This document shows positions 8,567-17,172 of a stretch of 51,808 bases of DNA, in pieces (within the stretch, counting starts at the first letter, position 1; each line of letters opens with the position of its first letter). This DNA comes from Corynebacterium hylobatis (GTDB lineage: Bacteria; Actinomycetota; Actinomycetes; Mycobacteriales; Mycobacteriaceae). The notes beneath the pieces are model-generated. The model ran no database searches. It saw only the letters and a program-made list of their open reading frames with translations, and was not told the DNA's origin. The translations under genes and the position numbers were made by a program. The stretch covers positions 1-51,808 of the forward strand of contig NZ_RXHJ01000018.1 of NCBI RefSeq assembly GCF_003955685.1, read 5' to 3'.

Positions 8567-9250
8567 ATGACTCAGGAGCCACAGAACACCCCATCCGACA
8601 CCCCCGGCGACGCCGCAGCCGCCCAGCAGCAGCCCGGCCTGAGCGGCAACGACGCCGTCAACCTCGCGGCGGAACAGGCCAGGAACACCGCCCACCGCAA
8701 CCTCCCCCCGCTGGACCTCGGCGAACTGCCGGTCCCCGACGACACCGCCAACCTGCGCCACGGCCCGAACATCCACGACGGCCTGCTCGCACTGCTGCCC
8801 CTGGTCGGCGTCTGGCGCGGCGAGGGCAAGGCCGACACCGAGGAGGGCCAGTACTCCTTCGGGCAGCAGATCATCTTCGCCCACGACGGCGAGAACTACC
8901 TCACCTACGAATCCCGGATCTGGAAGCTCGACGAGGAGGGCAGGCCCGTCGGCCCGGACCAGCGCGAGTCCGGTTTCTGGCGGATCTCCCTCTCCGACGA
9001 GATCGAGTTCGTGTGCACCCACTCCACCGGTGTCGCCGAGATCTTCTACGGCGAGCCCGTCAACGAGCGTGCCTGGCAGGTCGAGTCCGCCTCCTGCATG
9101 GTCACCTCCACCGGGCCGTCCCGCCTGGGTTCCGGCAAGCGCCTCTACGGCCTGATGCCCAACAATGATCTGGGCTGGGTCGACGAGCGCCTCGTCGACG
9201 GGGAGCTGAAGCCCCGCATGTCGGCACAGCTCAAGCGCGTCGCCGGCTAG
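8567..9250 (+). CDS. Nitrobindin / FABP-like heme-binding protein
   Basis: This 227-residue protein has a hydrophilic N-terminal tail of about 60 residues rich in Pro, Ala and Gln, then a ten-stranded barrel of the THAP4/nitrobindin type. The diagnostic GxWxGxG is seen as LVGVWRGEGKADTEEG near residue 85. Family members bind ferric heme through a C-terminal His and isomerise peroxynitrite; here no His is found near the very C-terminus (it ends MSAQLKRVAG), so the ligand should be checked. The ATG at 8567 lies 7 bases after TAAGCT. One base separates its stop from the stop of the convergent pabC. Confidence 0.85.
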   Translation: MTQEPQNTPSDTPGDAAAAQQQPGLSGNDAVNLAAEQARNTAHRNLPPLDLGELPVPDDTANLRHGPNIHDGLLALLPLVGVWRGEGKADTEEGQYSFGQQIIFAHDGENYLTYESRIWKLDEEGRPVGPDQRESGFWRISLSDEIEFVCTHSTGVAEIFYGEPVNERAWQVESASCMVTSTGPSRLGSGKRLYGLMPNNDLGWVDERLVDGELKPRMSAQLKRVAG

Positions 9251-9251
9251 C

Positions 9252-10175
9252 TCACTCCGCCCCGAGTGCGGCGTTGATCAGCTCGCGCACTTCGGCCTCG
9301 TTGGCAGGGGCGGGCAGGGGGTGACCGTCGATCGCGGTGACGCGGGTGGCCACCCGGACGGAGGAGACGAGCCAGACTGACTCGGCGTCGAGAAGCCGCT
9401 CAACCGTCATGTCCTTCGCCCGGCAGCGCCAGCCCTGTCTCTCGGCGTACTCGAAGAGCGCGGCCTGGGTGGTGCCGGGGAGAACCTCGCCGCCCGGCAC
9501 CGGAGTCCGCAGCTTCCTCTCCTTCCGGACAGCGATCACCGTCGACGTCGCCCCCTCCAGCACCCGGCCGGTGCCGGGGTCGATGTAGATGACGTCGTCG
9601 AAACCCCTCGAACGTGCGTGGCGCAGCGCCGCCATGTTCGCGGCGTAGTTGAGCGTCTTGGCACCCACCGTCAGCCAGGGCGCAGGTTCCGGGGAACCGC
9701 CCTCGGTCGCCTCATCCACACCCGGCAGGGATGTGTCGATGGTGAAGCCGCGCGGGGAGGTCATCACACTGACCCCCGACTCCCGTTGCCGGAGCACCCG
9801 CTCGTTGATCGGCGAGAGCGTGATCCACGCGCTCGGGATGCCGGTGGATTCCCGGCCCCGGGTGTAGGTCCACACACATTTCGCATCCTCCCCCGTCCGC
9901 GCGGTCCACTCCTCGACCGCCTGGCGGGTGGCGTCGATCCAGTCATCGGCGGAGGGTTCCCGCAGGTCCAGCAGACGCGCGGAAGCCTGGAAACGTTCCA
10001 TGTGCCGGCGGAGGTTGGCGGGGTGTCCGTCACGGATGAGCAGCGTCTCGAAGACACCGTCACCGCGGGTGACCGCAGCGTCATCCCAGAAGATCAACGG
10101 GAGGGCGGGATTGTGGCGGCGGATGGAGCCGCCGTAGGGCTCGACGACGTAGATGACAGGGGAGGTGGAGTCCAT
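9252..10175 (-). CDS. pabC: Aminodeoxychorismate lyase, class IV aminotransferase fold
   Basis: This 307-residue PLP enzyme of fold type IV most likely converts 4-amino-4-deoxychorismate to p-aminobenzoate and pyruvate for folate synthesis. The PLP lysine is in VGAKTLNYAAN near residue 167, and the C-terminal cofactor-binding segment reads EGATSTVIAVRK. A branched-chain or D-amino-acid aminotransferase of the same fold is the alternative. The ATG at 10175 has AAGG too close to serve well; CATAAT 8 bases upstream suggests a leaderless start. It diverges from ygfZ, whose protein family binds folate. Confidence 0.82.
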   Translation of the reverse strand: MDSTSPVIYVVEPYGGSIRRHNPALPLIFWDDAAVTRGDGVFETLLIRDGHPANLRRHMERFQASARLLDLREPSADDWIDATRQAVEEWTARTGEDAKCVWTYTRGRESTGIPSAWITLSPINERVLRQRESGVSVMTSPRGFTIDTSLPGVDEATEGGSPEPAPWLTVGAKTLNYAANMAALRHARSRGFDDVIYIDPGTGRVLEGATSTVIAVRKERKLRTPVPGGEVLPGTTQAALFEYAERQGWRCRAKDMTVERLLDAESVWLVSSVRVATRVTAIDGHPLPAPANEAEVRELINAALGAE

Positions 10176-10183
10176 ATCCTTGC

Positions 10184-10210
10184 ATTATGCCCGGTCCGGC
10201 AGGTTACCAT
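10184..10210. promoter_or_regulatory. Interlocked divergent promoters, pabC and ygfZ
   Basis: CATAAT (minus strand, 10184-10189) lies 8 bases before pabC. TACCAT (plus strand, 10205-10210) lies exactly 7 bases before the ygfZ GTG at 10218. With a normal 17-base spacer, each -35 region would coincide with the other promoter's -10, so the two should compete for polymerase. Confidence 0.6.
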
Positions 10211-10217
10211 CGGGGAT

Positions 10218-11312
10218 GTGACCTCCCCTACCTCTTCTGATGTGCCCACCTACCGTTCCCCCCTGCTCGACCGGCCCGGTGCCGCAGAGGCGCAGGGGCC
10301 CGATTCCGCTGTGGACGCCACCGGCGTGGCCTGGCATTACGGTGATCCCCTCCGTGAACAGCGCGCCGCCCACGACGGCACCGTCGTCGTCGACCGCTCC
10401 CACCGCAGGGTGATCCGGGTAGCCGGTCCGGACGCCCCGGAATTCCTCAACAACCTCCTCTCCCAGAAACTCGATGACGTCCCGGCCGGTTTCGCCGCCG
10501 CCGCCCTCGACCTGGACATCCAGGGCCGGATCCTCCACCACGCCGACGTCCTGCGCACCGGGGAGGCCTTCTACCTCGACCTGCCGGCCGCAGATGCCGT
10601 GACCTTCCTGGGTTTCCTGCAGAAGATGGTCTTCTGGTCCCAGGTCGAGATCACCGAACCCGACCTCGCCGTACTCACCCTGCTGGGCAGCCTGGACCTG
10701 CCGGAGATCGACACCGCCGCCCAGCGGGACGTCCCCTGGTCCGGTGTCCCACGCCGGGATCTGCTGGTGGAGCGCGCCGCCCTGGATGAGACCGTCGCCG
10801 CACTGGAGGCCGCCGGAGTCCAGCTGGCCGGACTGATGGCCTTCACCGCCGAGCGGGTCCGGGCGCTGGAGCCGGAGAAGAACGTCGACCTCGACGACAA
10901 GTCCATCCCCCACGAGGTCCCCGCCTGGATCGGCCAGGAGGGACGGCCGGGTGCCGTGCACCTGGAAAAGGGCTGCTACCGGGGTCAGGAGACGGTCGCC
11001 CGGGTGGAGAACCTGGGCCGCTCGCCCCGCGTGCTGGTCATGCTCCAGCTCGACGGCTCAGCCCCCGAGCCGCCCGCACCGGGTTCGGAGATCACCGGCC
11101 CGCAGGGCGGGCGCGCGCTGGGCAGGTTGGGTACCGTCGTCCACGACTGTGATTTCGGCCCCGTGGCCCTCGCGCTGGTGCGCCGCAACGCGCTTGAGCG
11201 CGAGGACCTCTGTGTCGGCCCGGTGGCCGTCAACGTCGACCCCACCTCGCTGCCGGAGGAGGCCGGGGAGCAGGCGGGCCGAGCTGCCATCGACAAGCTC
11301 CGGGGTCGCTGA
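10218..11312 (+). CDS. ygfZ: Folate-binding protein YgfZ / GcvT-like
   Basis: This cytoplasmic protein of 364 residues has the GcvT aminomethyltransferase fold. Homologues (YgfZ/IBA57) support assembly or repair of iron-sulfur clusters in a folate-dependent way. The family signature KGCxxGQE is seen as EKGCYRGQETVARV near residue 252, with VAGPDAPEFLNNLLSQ near 73. The GTG at 10218 lies 7 bases after TACCAT and begins MTSPTSSDVPTYRSP; no Shine-Dalgarno is present. The open frame upstream is antisense to pabC and was excluded. A hairpin follows the stop. Confidence 0.9.
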   Translation: MTSPTSSDVPTYRSPLLDRPGAAEAQGPDSAVDATGVAWHYGDPLREQRAAHDGTVVVDRSHRRVIRVAGPDAPEFLNNLLSQKLDDVPAGFAAAALDLDIQGRILHHADVLRTGEAFYLDLPAADAVTFLGFLQKMVFWSQVEITEPDLAVLTLLGSLDLPEIDTAAQRDVPWSGVPRRDLLVERAALDETVAALEAAGVQLAGLMAFTAERVRALEPEKNVDLDDKSIPHEVPAWIGQEGRPGAVHLEKGCYRGQETVARVENLGRSPRVLVMLQLDGSAPEPPAPGSEITGPQGGRALGRLGTVVHDCDFGPVALALVRRNALEREDLCVGPVAVNVDPTSLPEEAGEQAGRAAIDKLRGR

Positions 11313-11332
11313 GCGCACCCTGGTACTGCAAT

Positions 11333-11368
11333 CGAATCCGGGGACTCCCCCGACCACCCCCGGATTCG
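11333..11368 (+). terminator. Terminator after ygfZ
   Basis: An 11-bp stem, CGAATCCGGGG (11333-11343) with CCCCGGATTCG (11358-11368), encloses a 14-base loop, 20 bases after the ygfZ stop. A T-rich stretch follows at a short distance. Confidence 0.75.
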
Positions 11369-11545
11369 TCACAGTGATCTTGTGTTTTCCCCTATTTATC
11401 CCCTTTTCCCCCAGCTCACCGGCACGGTGCGGCATTTTTCCGCCTAACGCGCTATTGTATTTCTACAGGAATACACACAGACGTAAAGCCGATGGGGCAT
11501 CCGAATTCCCTGGATAGCCTTCACATACCTCAAGGGGGTCAGGCC

Positions 11546-11785
11546 ATGGGACGCGGTCGCGCAAAGGCAAAGCAGACCAAGGTTGCACGCCAGCTGAAGT
11601 ACAACACACCCGAGATGGATCTGGATTCACTCCAGCGCGAGCTTGCCTCGCAGAGTCCTCGACATTCCTACGACGACACTGCGGCAGACGACGACTATGA
11701 CGACCAGTACGCCGATTACGCGAACTGGGCGGATGAGGATGAGGACGAGGACGACCCCCAGGGCCTGTCCTACGCCGGCCGCTGA
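11546..11785 (+). CDS. DUF3073 small acidic protein
   Basis: This 79-residue actinobacterial protein of unknown function has a basic start (MGRGRAKAKQTKVARQL) and a very acidic second half with runs such as DEDEDEDDP. The split charge suggests binding to nucleic acid or to a basic partner, but this is inference. The ATG at 11546 has AAGGGGGT upstream. The 177 bases between the ygfZ terminator and this start contain a -10-like TATTGT near 11455 and a leader of about 80 bases, unlike the many leaderless genes here. It is convergent with purM across a shared terminator. Confidence 0.85.
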   Translation: MGRGRAKAKQTKVARQLKYNTPEMDLDSLQRELASQSPRHSYDDTAADDDYDDQYADYANWADEDEDEDDPQGLSYAGR

Positions 11786-11818
11786 CAGCAGCCGGGCGTT
11801 CACCTGTACCTCAGGAAA

Positions 11819-11867
11819 ACAACGGCGCGGTACCACCCCACACCAGGGGCCGGTACCGCGCCGTTGT
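11819..11867. terminator. Bidirectional terminator, DUF3073 gene and purM
   Basis: A perfect 16-bp inverted repeat (11819-11834 and 11852-11867) lies between two convergent genes. On the minus strand it is followed by TTTTCC, giving a good intrinsic terminator for purFM. Confidence 0.85.
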
Positions 11868-11874
11868 GCTGCCC

Positions 11875-12942
11875 CTAGTAGCGGTGCTCGCCGCTCAGGA
11901 TGGCACGCTGCCCATCGGTTTCAGTGGCGGTGCGGACGACGCCCAGCTCGAAGGCGTCGATGTGGCGGGCGGTGAGCATCGCCAGGGCCCGGTCACGGTC
12001 CTCCGGGGCGACGATGGCGACCATGCCGACACCCATGTTGAAGGTCTTCTCCATCTCCTCGCGGGAGACCTTGCCCAGATCGGCGATGGTGCGGAAGATC
12101 TGCTGCGGTGTCCAGGTGGAACGCTGCATCTCCGCAACCAGTCCCTCGGGGATGATGCGCTCCATGTTGCCGGACAGTCCGCCGCCGGTGACGTGGCAGA
12201 AGGTGCGGACATTGCACTCGGCGGCGAGCGCCAGGCAGTCCTTGGCGTAGATACGGGTCGGCTCAAGCAGCTCCTCACCGAGGGTGCGGCCGAGCTCCTC
12301 GATGTGGCCGTCGAGCGGCAGGCCGGCCTTCTCCAGGAGGACGTGGCGGGCAAGGGAGTAGCCGTTGGAGTGCAGGCCGGAGGAGGCCATGCCGATGATG
12401 ATGTCACCGGATCGGACCAGGTGGGGGCCGAGGAGCTCATCGGCCTCGACGACGCCGACCGCGGTGGCGGAGACGTCGTAGGCACCCGGGGCCATCAGGC
12501 CGGGGTGCTCGGCGGTCTCGCCGCCGAGCAGGGCGCAGCCTGCCTGGACGCAGCCTTCGGCGATGCCGGAGACGATCTGGGCTACGTGCTCGGGCACGAC
12601 CTTGCCGATGGCGATGTAGTCCTGCAGGAACAGCGGCTCGGCGCCGCAGACGACGAGGTCGTCGACGCACATGGCGACGAGGTCGATGCCGATGGTGTCG
12701 TGCTTGTCCATTGCCTGGGCGACGGCGAGCTTGGTGCCCACCCCGTCGGAACCGGCGGCCAGGAGGGGCTCCTTGTACTTGCCGAGGGCGAAGAGGCCCG
12801 CGAAGCCACCGAGGCCGCCACGGACCTCGGGCCGGGTGGCCTTCTTGGCCAGCGGGGCGAACAGCTCTACGGCGCGATCGCCGGCCTCGATGTCGACGCC
12901 TGCGTCGGCGTAGGAGGCACCCTGGTGGTCGGTCTCGGTCAT
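11875..12942 (-). CDS. purM: Phosphoribosylformylglycinamidine cyclo-ligase PurM
   Basis: PurM closes the imidazole ring, turning FGAM to AIR with ATP in the cytoplasm. The protein has 355 residues, a normal length. Visible motifs are SDGVGTKLAVAQ near residue 65, the start of the ATP site, GIDLVAMCVDDL near 85, and HVTGGGLSGNMERIIP near 257. It starts with the ATG at 12942, which has GAAGAA upstream, 40 bases after the purF stop, so purF and purM form an operon ending at the 11819-11867 terminator. Confidence 0.97.
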   Translation of the reverse strand: MTETDHQGASYADAGVDIEAGDRAVELFAPLAKKATRPEVRGGLGGFAGLFALGKYKEPLLAAGSDGVGTKLAVAQAMDKHDTIGIDLVAMCVDDLVVCGAEPLFLQDYIAIGKVVPEHVAQIVSGIAEGCVQAGCALLGGETAEHPGLMAPGAYDVSATAVGVVEADELLGPHLVRSGDIIIGMASSGLHSNGYSLARHVLLEKAGLPLDGHIEELGRTLGEELLEPTRIYAKDCLALAAECNVRTFCHVTGGGLSGNMERIIPEGLVAEMQRSTWTPQQIFRTIADLGKVSREEMEKTFNMGVGMVAIVAPEDRDRALAMLTARHIDAFELGVVRTATETDGQRAILSGEHRY

Positions 12943-12982
12943 GGGTTCTTCAGTCTCTTTCTGTCTGGAGGGTCAGGCCGGG

Positions 12983-14500
12983 CTAGCTGGCCTGCATCTT
13001 GGCGACGAGGTCCGCGTTGGCGTTGCCGGTGGGCAGGCCGAGCGGGTACTGCCCGCTGAAGCAGGCGGTGCACAGCTGCTCACGCGGCTGCGTGGTCGAC
13101 TCCACCATCTCATCGATGGAGACGAATCCCAGCGAGTCTGCGCCGATGGCGGTGCAGATCGACTCGGTGAGCGCCTCACCGTTCCGGGCATCACCCGCCC
13201 CCGTGTTGGCGATGAGTTCACCGGGGCTGGCGAAGTCAATGCCGTAGAAACACGGCCACTTCACCGGCGGGGAGGCGATCCGGACGTGGACCTCCGCCGC
13301 ACCCGCCTCGCGGAGCATGCGGATCAGTGCCCGCTGGGTGTTGCCGCGGACGATGGAGTCATCGACGACGATGAGCTTCTTGCCGGCGATGACCTCCTTG
13401 AGCGGGTTCAGCTTGAGGCGGATGCCCAGCTGCCGGAGGGTCTGGGAGGGCTGGATGAAGGTGCGGCCCACATAGGCGTTCTTGACCAGGCCCTGCCCGA
13501 AGGGGATACCGGATTCGCGGGCGTAGCCCACGGCCGCGGGGGTGCCGGAATCCGGCACCGGGATGACCAGGTCGCCGTCGGCGGGGAACTCCCGGGCCAG
13601 GCGGCGTCCGAGGTCGATGCGGACGGCGTTGACGGAGCGGCCCCTGATGACGGTGTCCGGGCGGGCGAGGTAGACATACTCGAAGACACAGCCCTTGTGG
13701 TTGGTCTCGGCGAAACGGGCGGAACGCACGCCGCCCTCGTCGATGGCCACGAGCTCACCGGGCTCGATCTCCCGGACGAAGGCGGCGCCGACGATGTCGA
13801 GGGCGCATGTCTCGGAGGCGACGACCCAGCCGCGCTCCAGCCGGCCCAGAACCAGCGGACGCACGCCGTAGGGGTCACGGGCGGCATAGAGAGTGTGTCC
13901 GTCGGTGAAAGTCAGGCAGAAGGCGCCGTGCACCCGCGGGAGGAGCTCCCTGGCGGACTCGAAGACGGTACGGCCCTCGGTCACCGAATCAGCCAGCAGG
14001 GCGGTGATGACGGCGGTGTCGGAGGAGGCGGCCTGCGCGTCGCGGAACTCCTTGAGACCGCGGTCGACGGCCTCCTGCTGAAGCTCGACGAAGTTGACCA
14101 GGTTGCCGTTGTGCCCGAGGGCGACGTCGGTGCCGTCGGGGGAGGTCCGGAACATCGGCTGGACGTTCTCCCACTTCTTGCCACCGGCGGTGGAGTAGCG
14201 GGTGTGTCCGAGCGCGATGTCACCTTGGAGGGCGCCGAGTGAGGACTCGTCGAAGACCTGGGAGACCAGTCCCATGTCCTTGAAGACCACGATGCGTTCG
14301 CCGTCACCGACAGCAATGCCCGCGGCCTCCTGGCCGCGGTGCTGCAGGGCGAACAGCCCGAAATATGTCAGTTTGGCGACTTCTTCGCCTGGGGCCCAGA
14401 CACCGAAAACGCCGCACTCCTCGCGGGGCTCGGTCTCACCGCGGTCATCAAGACCAGCGGGCAGGGCGGAATCGGTCCGGGAACGGTCCATAATTGCCAC
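12983..14500 (-). CDS. purF: Amidophosphoribosyltransferase PurF
   Basis: PurF makes phosphoribosylamine from PRPP and glutamine, the first committed purine step. After a short propeptide the catalytic Cys is seen in REECGVFGVW, so the N-terminus should be cleaved to expose it. The PRPP loop is VVDDSIVRGNTQ. Cysteines in KGCVF, WPCFY and LCTACF match the iron-sulfur ligands of the B. subtilis type. The GTG at 14500 lies exactly 7 bases after TAGAGT, giving a leaderless 505-residue start; an ATG three codons in is the alternative. Feedback inhibition by nucleotides is typical of the family. Confidence 0.95.
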   Translation of the reverse strand: MAIMDRSRTDSALPAGLDDRGETEPREECGVFGVWAPGEEVAKLTYFGLFALQHRGQEAAGIAVGDGERIVVFKDMGLVSQVFDESSLGALQGDIALGHTRYSTAGGKKWENVQPMFRTSPDGTDVALGHNGNLVNFVELQQEAVDRGLKEFRDAQAASSDTAVITALLADSVTEGRTVFESARELLPRVHGAFCLTFTDGHTLYAARDPYGVRPLVLGRLERGWVVASETCALDIVGAAFVREIEPGELVAIDEGGVRSARFAETNHKGCVFEYVYLARPDTVIRGRSVNAVRIDLGRRLAREFPADGDLVIPVPDSGTPAAVGYARESGIPFGQGLVKNAYVGRTFIQPSQTLRQLGIRLKLNPLKEVIAGKKLIVVDDSIVRGNTQRALIRMLREAGAAEVHVRIASPPVKWPCFYGIDFASPGELIANTGAGDARNGEALTESICTAIGADSLGFVSIDEMVESTTQPREQLCTACFSGQYPLGLPTGNANADLVAKMQAS

Positions 14501-14507
14501 GTCCCCC

Positions 14508-14513
14508 ACTCTA
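14508..14513 (-). promoter_or_regulatory. -10 of purF, leaderless
   Basis: TAGAGT on the minus strand stands 7 bases before the purF GTG and fixes that start. No Shine-Dalgarno is seen at this GTG. Confidence 0.6.
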
Positions 14514-14526
14514 GACCCTAAGGTGC

Positions 14527-14886
14527 TCACAAACTAATGACCGGCAACCAGCGCCCCATCTCCGTCACCCGTGGACCGGAGGCGTGGACGCGGCCGTCGG
14601 CCAGCGCGGTGTCGAGAAGCACCTGCCCCGTGGCCAGCTGCAGCCACGTCAGCGGGTCGGTCTCGAAGACGTTGGGCGGGGTGCCGCGCGTGTGCGCGGG
14701 GCCGGCGATGCACTGCACGGCGGCGAAAGGCGGGACACGGACCTCCACGGTCCTGCCCGGCGCATCCCGGGCCAGTTGCCGGACGGTGCCGCGGACGGCG
14801 TCAGCGAGCAGAGGGCGGGCGGGTTTAGCCACGCCCACCGGATCCCGCACCCAGTCCATGACCGCGGCCACTGAAGATATATCCAT
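14527..14886 (-). CDS. Sterol carrier family protein
   Basis: This 119-residue cytoplasmic protein resembles short actinobacterial proteins annotated as sterol carrier or maleylpyruvate-isomerase C-terminal-like. Visible segments are EVRVPPFAAVQCIAGP and DPLTWLQLATGQ, the latter like the ligand-pocket helix of SCP-fold proteins. The ligand is unknown. The ATG at 14886 lies 8 bases after a perfect TAGAAT. It lies just upstream of purF in the same direction, with 26 bases between its stop and the purF GTG, so partial co-transcription with purF is possible. Confidence 0.7.
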   Translation of the reverse strand: MDISSVAAVMDWVRDPVGVAKPARPLLADAVRGTVRQLARDAPGRTVEVRVPPFAAVQCIAGPAHTRGTPPNVFETDPLTWLQLATGQVLLDTALADGRVHASGPRVTEMGRWLPVISL

Positions 14887-14894
14887 GGCACCGC

Positions 14895-14900
14895 ATTCTA
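14895..14900 (-). promoter_or_regulatory. -10 of the sterol carrier family gene
   Basis: TAGAAT on the minus strand stands 8 bases before the ATG at 14886. It matches the corynebacterial TANANT consensus fully. Confidence 0.6.
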
Positions 14901-14956
14901 CTCAGGGTATTGTTGGCCCGAAGTCCAGCTAGTTCGCACAGAGAAAGCACGTCCGT

Positions 14957-15949
14957 ATGACGAACAACCAGAAGTCCCCCAAGGTCACGCTGCGTTTCCT
15001 CGCCGCACCCACCGATGTCCTCATGGCCGGAAACCAGGGTGTCAGCGGCGGACGCGTTCTCGAGTGGATCGATAAGGCGGCCTACGCCTGTGCCGTCCAG
15101 TGGTCGGGGACCTACTGTGTCACCGCCTACGTCGGTCACATCCACTTCAACCGGCCCATCCCCTCCGGCCACATGGTGGAGGTGCGTTCACGCATCGCCA
15201 TGACGGGGCGTTCCTCCATGCACATCGTCAACGAGGTCTTCTCCGCCGATCCGCGCGAGGGCGTGTTCACCCGCGCCTGCGACTGCCTGGTCATCTTCGT
15301 GGCCAAGGACACCGCCACGGGCAAGACCCAGGCCGTGCCGGAGTTCGTCCCTGCCGACGAGGCTGAGCGCCGCGCCCTCGACGCCGCACTGACGCGCATC
15401 GACCTGCGCAAGGCCATCGAGGCGGAGATGGAGAAGCAGACCTACGACGGCCCCTCGGAGGCCCCGCGCCTGATCCACCGTTTCCTGGCCAAGCCGACCG
15501 ACATCAACTGGGGCGGCAAGGTCCACGGCGGCACCGCCATGGAGTGGATCGACGAGGCCGGTGCGGCCTGCACGATGGAGTGGTCAGGAGAGCACACCGT
15601 CGCGGTCTACGCCGGCGGCATCCGCTTCTACAACCCGATCGCCATCGGCGACCTCATCGAGGTGGACGCCCGCATGATGCGCACCGACAAGCGCTCCATG
15701 CAGATGTCGATCCACGTGCGTTCCGGCAACCCGAAGGGTGGGCGTGAGCACCTCAAGACCGCCATCCACGCCACCGTGACCTACGTGGCCACGGATGTGG
15801 ACGGTATCGCGCTGCCCGCCCGCCAGTTCACCCCGCGCACCACCGAGGACACCCAGCTCTCGGAGCACGCCCAGACGCTGCGTGAGCTACGCGCCAAGTA
15901 CGCGCCGCTGCCGCTGGTGCCGCAGAGCACCCCGGCGCACGTCGACTAG
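14957..15949 (+). CDS. Acyl-CoA thioesterase, tandem hotdog fusion
   Basis: This 330-residue cytoplasmic enzyme should hydrolyse acyl-CoA to free acid and CoA. It has two hotdog domains, residues 1-140 and 165-300. Each has the acyl-CoA hydrolase pattern: GNQGVSGGRVLEWIDKAAYA in the first and NWGGKVHGGTAMEWIDEAGA in the second. In the YciA/Acot family the catalytic residues are Asn and Asp; the second domain keeps N and D, and the first keeps N in a slightly different context. The chain length preferred is unknown. The stop codon overlaps that of the convergent exporter gene within CTAG (15946-15949). Confidence 0.88.
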   Translation: MTNNQKSPKVTLRFLAAPTDVLMAGNQGVSGGRVLEWIDKAAYACAVQWSGTYCVTAYVGHIHFNRPIPSGHMVEVRSRIAMTGRSSMHIVNEVFSADPREGVFTRACDCLVIFVAKDTATGKTQAVPEFVPADEAERRALDAALTRIDLRKAIEAEMEKQTYDGPSEAPRLIHRFLAKPTDINWGGKVHGGTAMEWIDEAGAACTMEWSGEHTVAVYAGGIRFYNPIAIGDLIEVDARMMRTDKRSMQMSIHVRSGNPKGGREHLKTAIHATVTYVATDVDGIALPARQFTPRTTEDTQLSEHAQTLRELRAKYAPLPLVPQSTPAHVD

Positions 15950-16623
15950 AGGAAGTGCTGGGCCAGCATCCCGGCCGCCACGGCCATCATCGCCGCACCG
16001 GCCACACCCGTGAGGATCCGGGAGGCCCGCTCCGAGCCGGCCAGGACCCGGCCCGCGAACACCCCGATCAGGGCGTAGACGCTGGTCGCCGAGGCGATGA
16101 ACACCAGCCCCAGGACAAACATCTGGAGGCTGACCGGCATCGTCTGGCCGGTGGCCACGAACTGGGGCAGCAGGGCGATGAACAGCATCAGCCCCTTCGG
16201 GTTGAGCCCGCTGACCGCCGCGCCCGTGGCCACGGCCCGGGTGCGCTTGTCGACGCCCGTCTCAGCCCGGGTCAGCACCGCCACTCCCCCGCCGTGCGGC
16301 TCCTCGGGCTCAGCCGTGTCGACCTCGACAGTGACGGGACCGCCCAGCGCCGCGCGCAGCATGGTCCATCCGATCCGCAGGAGGACGAGCACCCCGACGA
16401 CAGTCACGATGGTCAGCAACGCTGGGTGGCGCGCCACCAGTGCGCCCAGACCACCGGCCACCACGATCGTCAGTCCCAGATAGCCCAGGGCGATGCCGGC
16501 CAGGGGTGGCAGGAGGGGGCGGCGACGGAGGGCGTGGCCGAGCACGAACGCCCAGTCGGGTCCCGGCGTGACGATCAGCAGCAGGCTGACGGCCCAGAAG
16601 CTCATGAGGTTCGCGATGTCCAT
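15946..16623 (-). CDS. LysE/RhtB family amino acid exporter
   Basis: This membrane protein of 225 residues has five to six hydrophobic spans and should export an amino acid using the proton gradient. The family motif is seen as IVTPGPDWAFVLGHALR near residue 18 and GLNPKGLMLFIALLPQF near 145. A hydrophilic, acidic loop rich in Glu and Pro separates the third and fourth spans. The ATG at 16623 lies 7 bases after CAGCAT; a GTG six codons upstream is less likely. A divergent Lrp-type regulator suggests control by the exported amino acid, perhaps a branched-chain amino acid or methionine, but the substrate is not known. Confidence 0.85.
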   Translation of the reverse strand: MDIANLMSFWAVSLLLIVTPGPDWAFVLGHALRRRPLLPPLAGIALGYLGLTIVVAGGLGALVARHPALLTIVTVVGVLVLLRIGWTMLRAALGGPVTVEVDTAEPEEPHGGGVAVLTRAETGVDKRTRAVATGAAVSGLNPKGLMLFIALLPQFVATGQTMPVSLQMFVLGLVFIASATSVYALIGVFAGRVLAGSERASRILTGVAGAAMMAVAAGMLAQHFL

Positions 16624-16630
16624 GCCTCTG

Positions 16631-16636
16631 ATGCTG
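16631..16636 (-). promoter_or_regulatory. -10 of the LysE-family gene
   Basis: CAGCAT on the minus strand stands 7 bases before the ATG at 16623. Together with CAGAAT on the other strand at 16707-16712 it marks a divergent promoter region of 96 bases that probably also holds the Lrp-type regulator's binding site. Confidence 0.5.
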
Positions 16637-16706
16637 CCCACCGGCCACGGGCAGGGAAACTACTGCGGTTTTCATTCATCCCCGCGTGACAGACGGCACC
16701 GCATGG

Positions 16707-16712
16707 CAGAAT
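16707..16712 (+). promoter_or_regulatory. -10 of the Lrp-type regulator gene
   Basis: CAGAAT on the plus strand stands exactly 7 bases before the ATG at 16720. No Shine-Dalgarno precedes that ATG. Confidence 0.5.
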
Positions 16713-16719
16713 CCGTCAT

Positions 16720-17172
16720 ATGGACGCTGTTGACCGCAAGATTCTGTCACTGATCCAGGACAATGCGCGGATCACCGCCGCGGAGCTGGCCCACCACACC
16801 GGCGCCTCCGCCAGCACATGCCTGCGGCGGCTACGCGCCCTGGAGCAGCAGGGGGTGATCACGGGTTTCCACACCCGCCTCGACCCGACAGCGGTGGGCT
16901 ACGGGGTGCAGGTCATCGCCTTCATCACCCTCGACCGCGAGGACCGCGCGACCGTCGCCGCCCTCGAGGACGGGTTGGCTGCCCTGCCGCAGGTCCTGTC
17001 GGCGGAGCGCCTGTTCGGCGACCCGGATTTCCTGGTGCGGCTGGTGGCCCGCGATCTCGCGGACTACCAGCGGCTGCGCGATGAGCACCTGAGCGAGCTA
17101 CCGGGCATCGCCCGGATCACCTCGACCCTGGTGATGCGGACCATCGTCGCCGACGGGCCGATCCCGATCTAG
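16720..17172 (+). CDS. Lrp/AsnC family transcriptional regulator
   Basis: This 150-residue regulator has an N-terminal helix-turn-helix (MDAVDRKILSLIQDNARITA, then ASASTCLRRLRALEQQGVI) and a C-terminal RAM domain that binds amino acids. It should form octamers and act on the divergent LysE-family exporter gene, the arrangement of lrp and brnFE in C. glutamicum. The ATG at 16720 lies 7 bases after CAGAAT. Its stop overlaps that of the convergent hemolysin III gene within CTAG (17169-17172). Confidence 0.9.
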   Translation: MDAVDRKILSLIQDNARITAAELAHHTGASASTCLRRLRALEQQGVITGFHTRLDPTAVGYGVQVIAFITLDREDRATVAALEDGLAALPQVLSAERLFGDPDFLVRLVARDLADYQRLRDEHLSELPGIARITSTLVMRTIVADGPIPI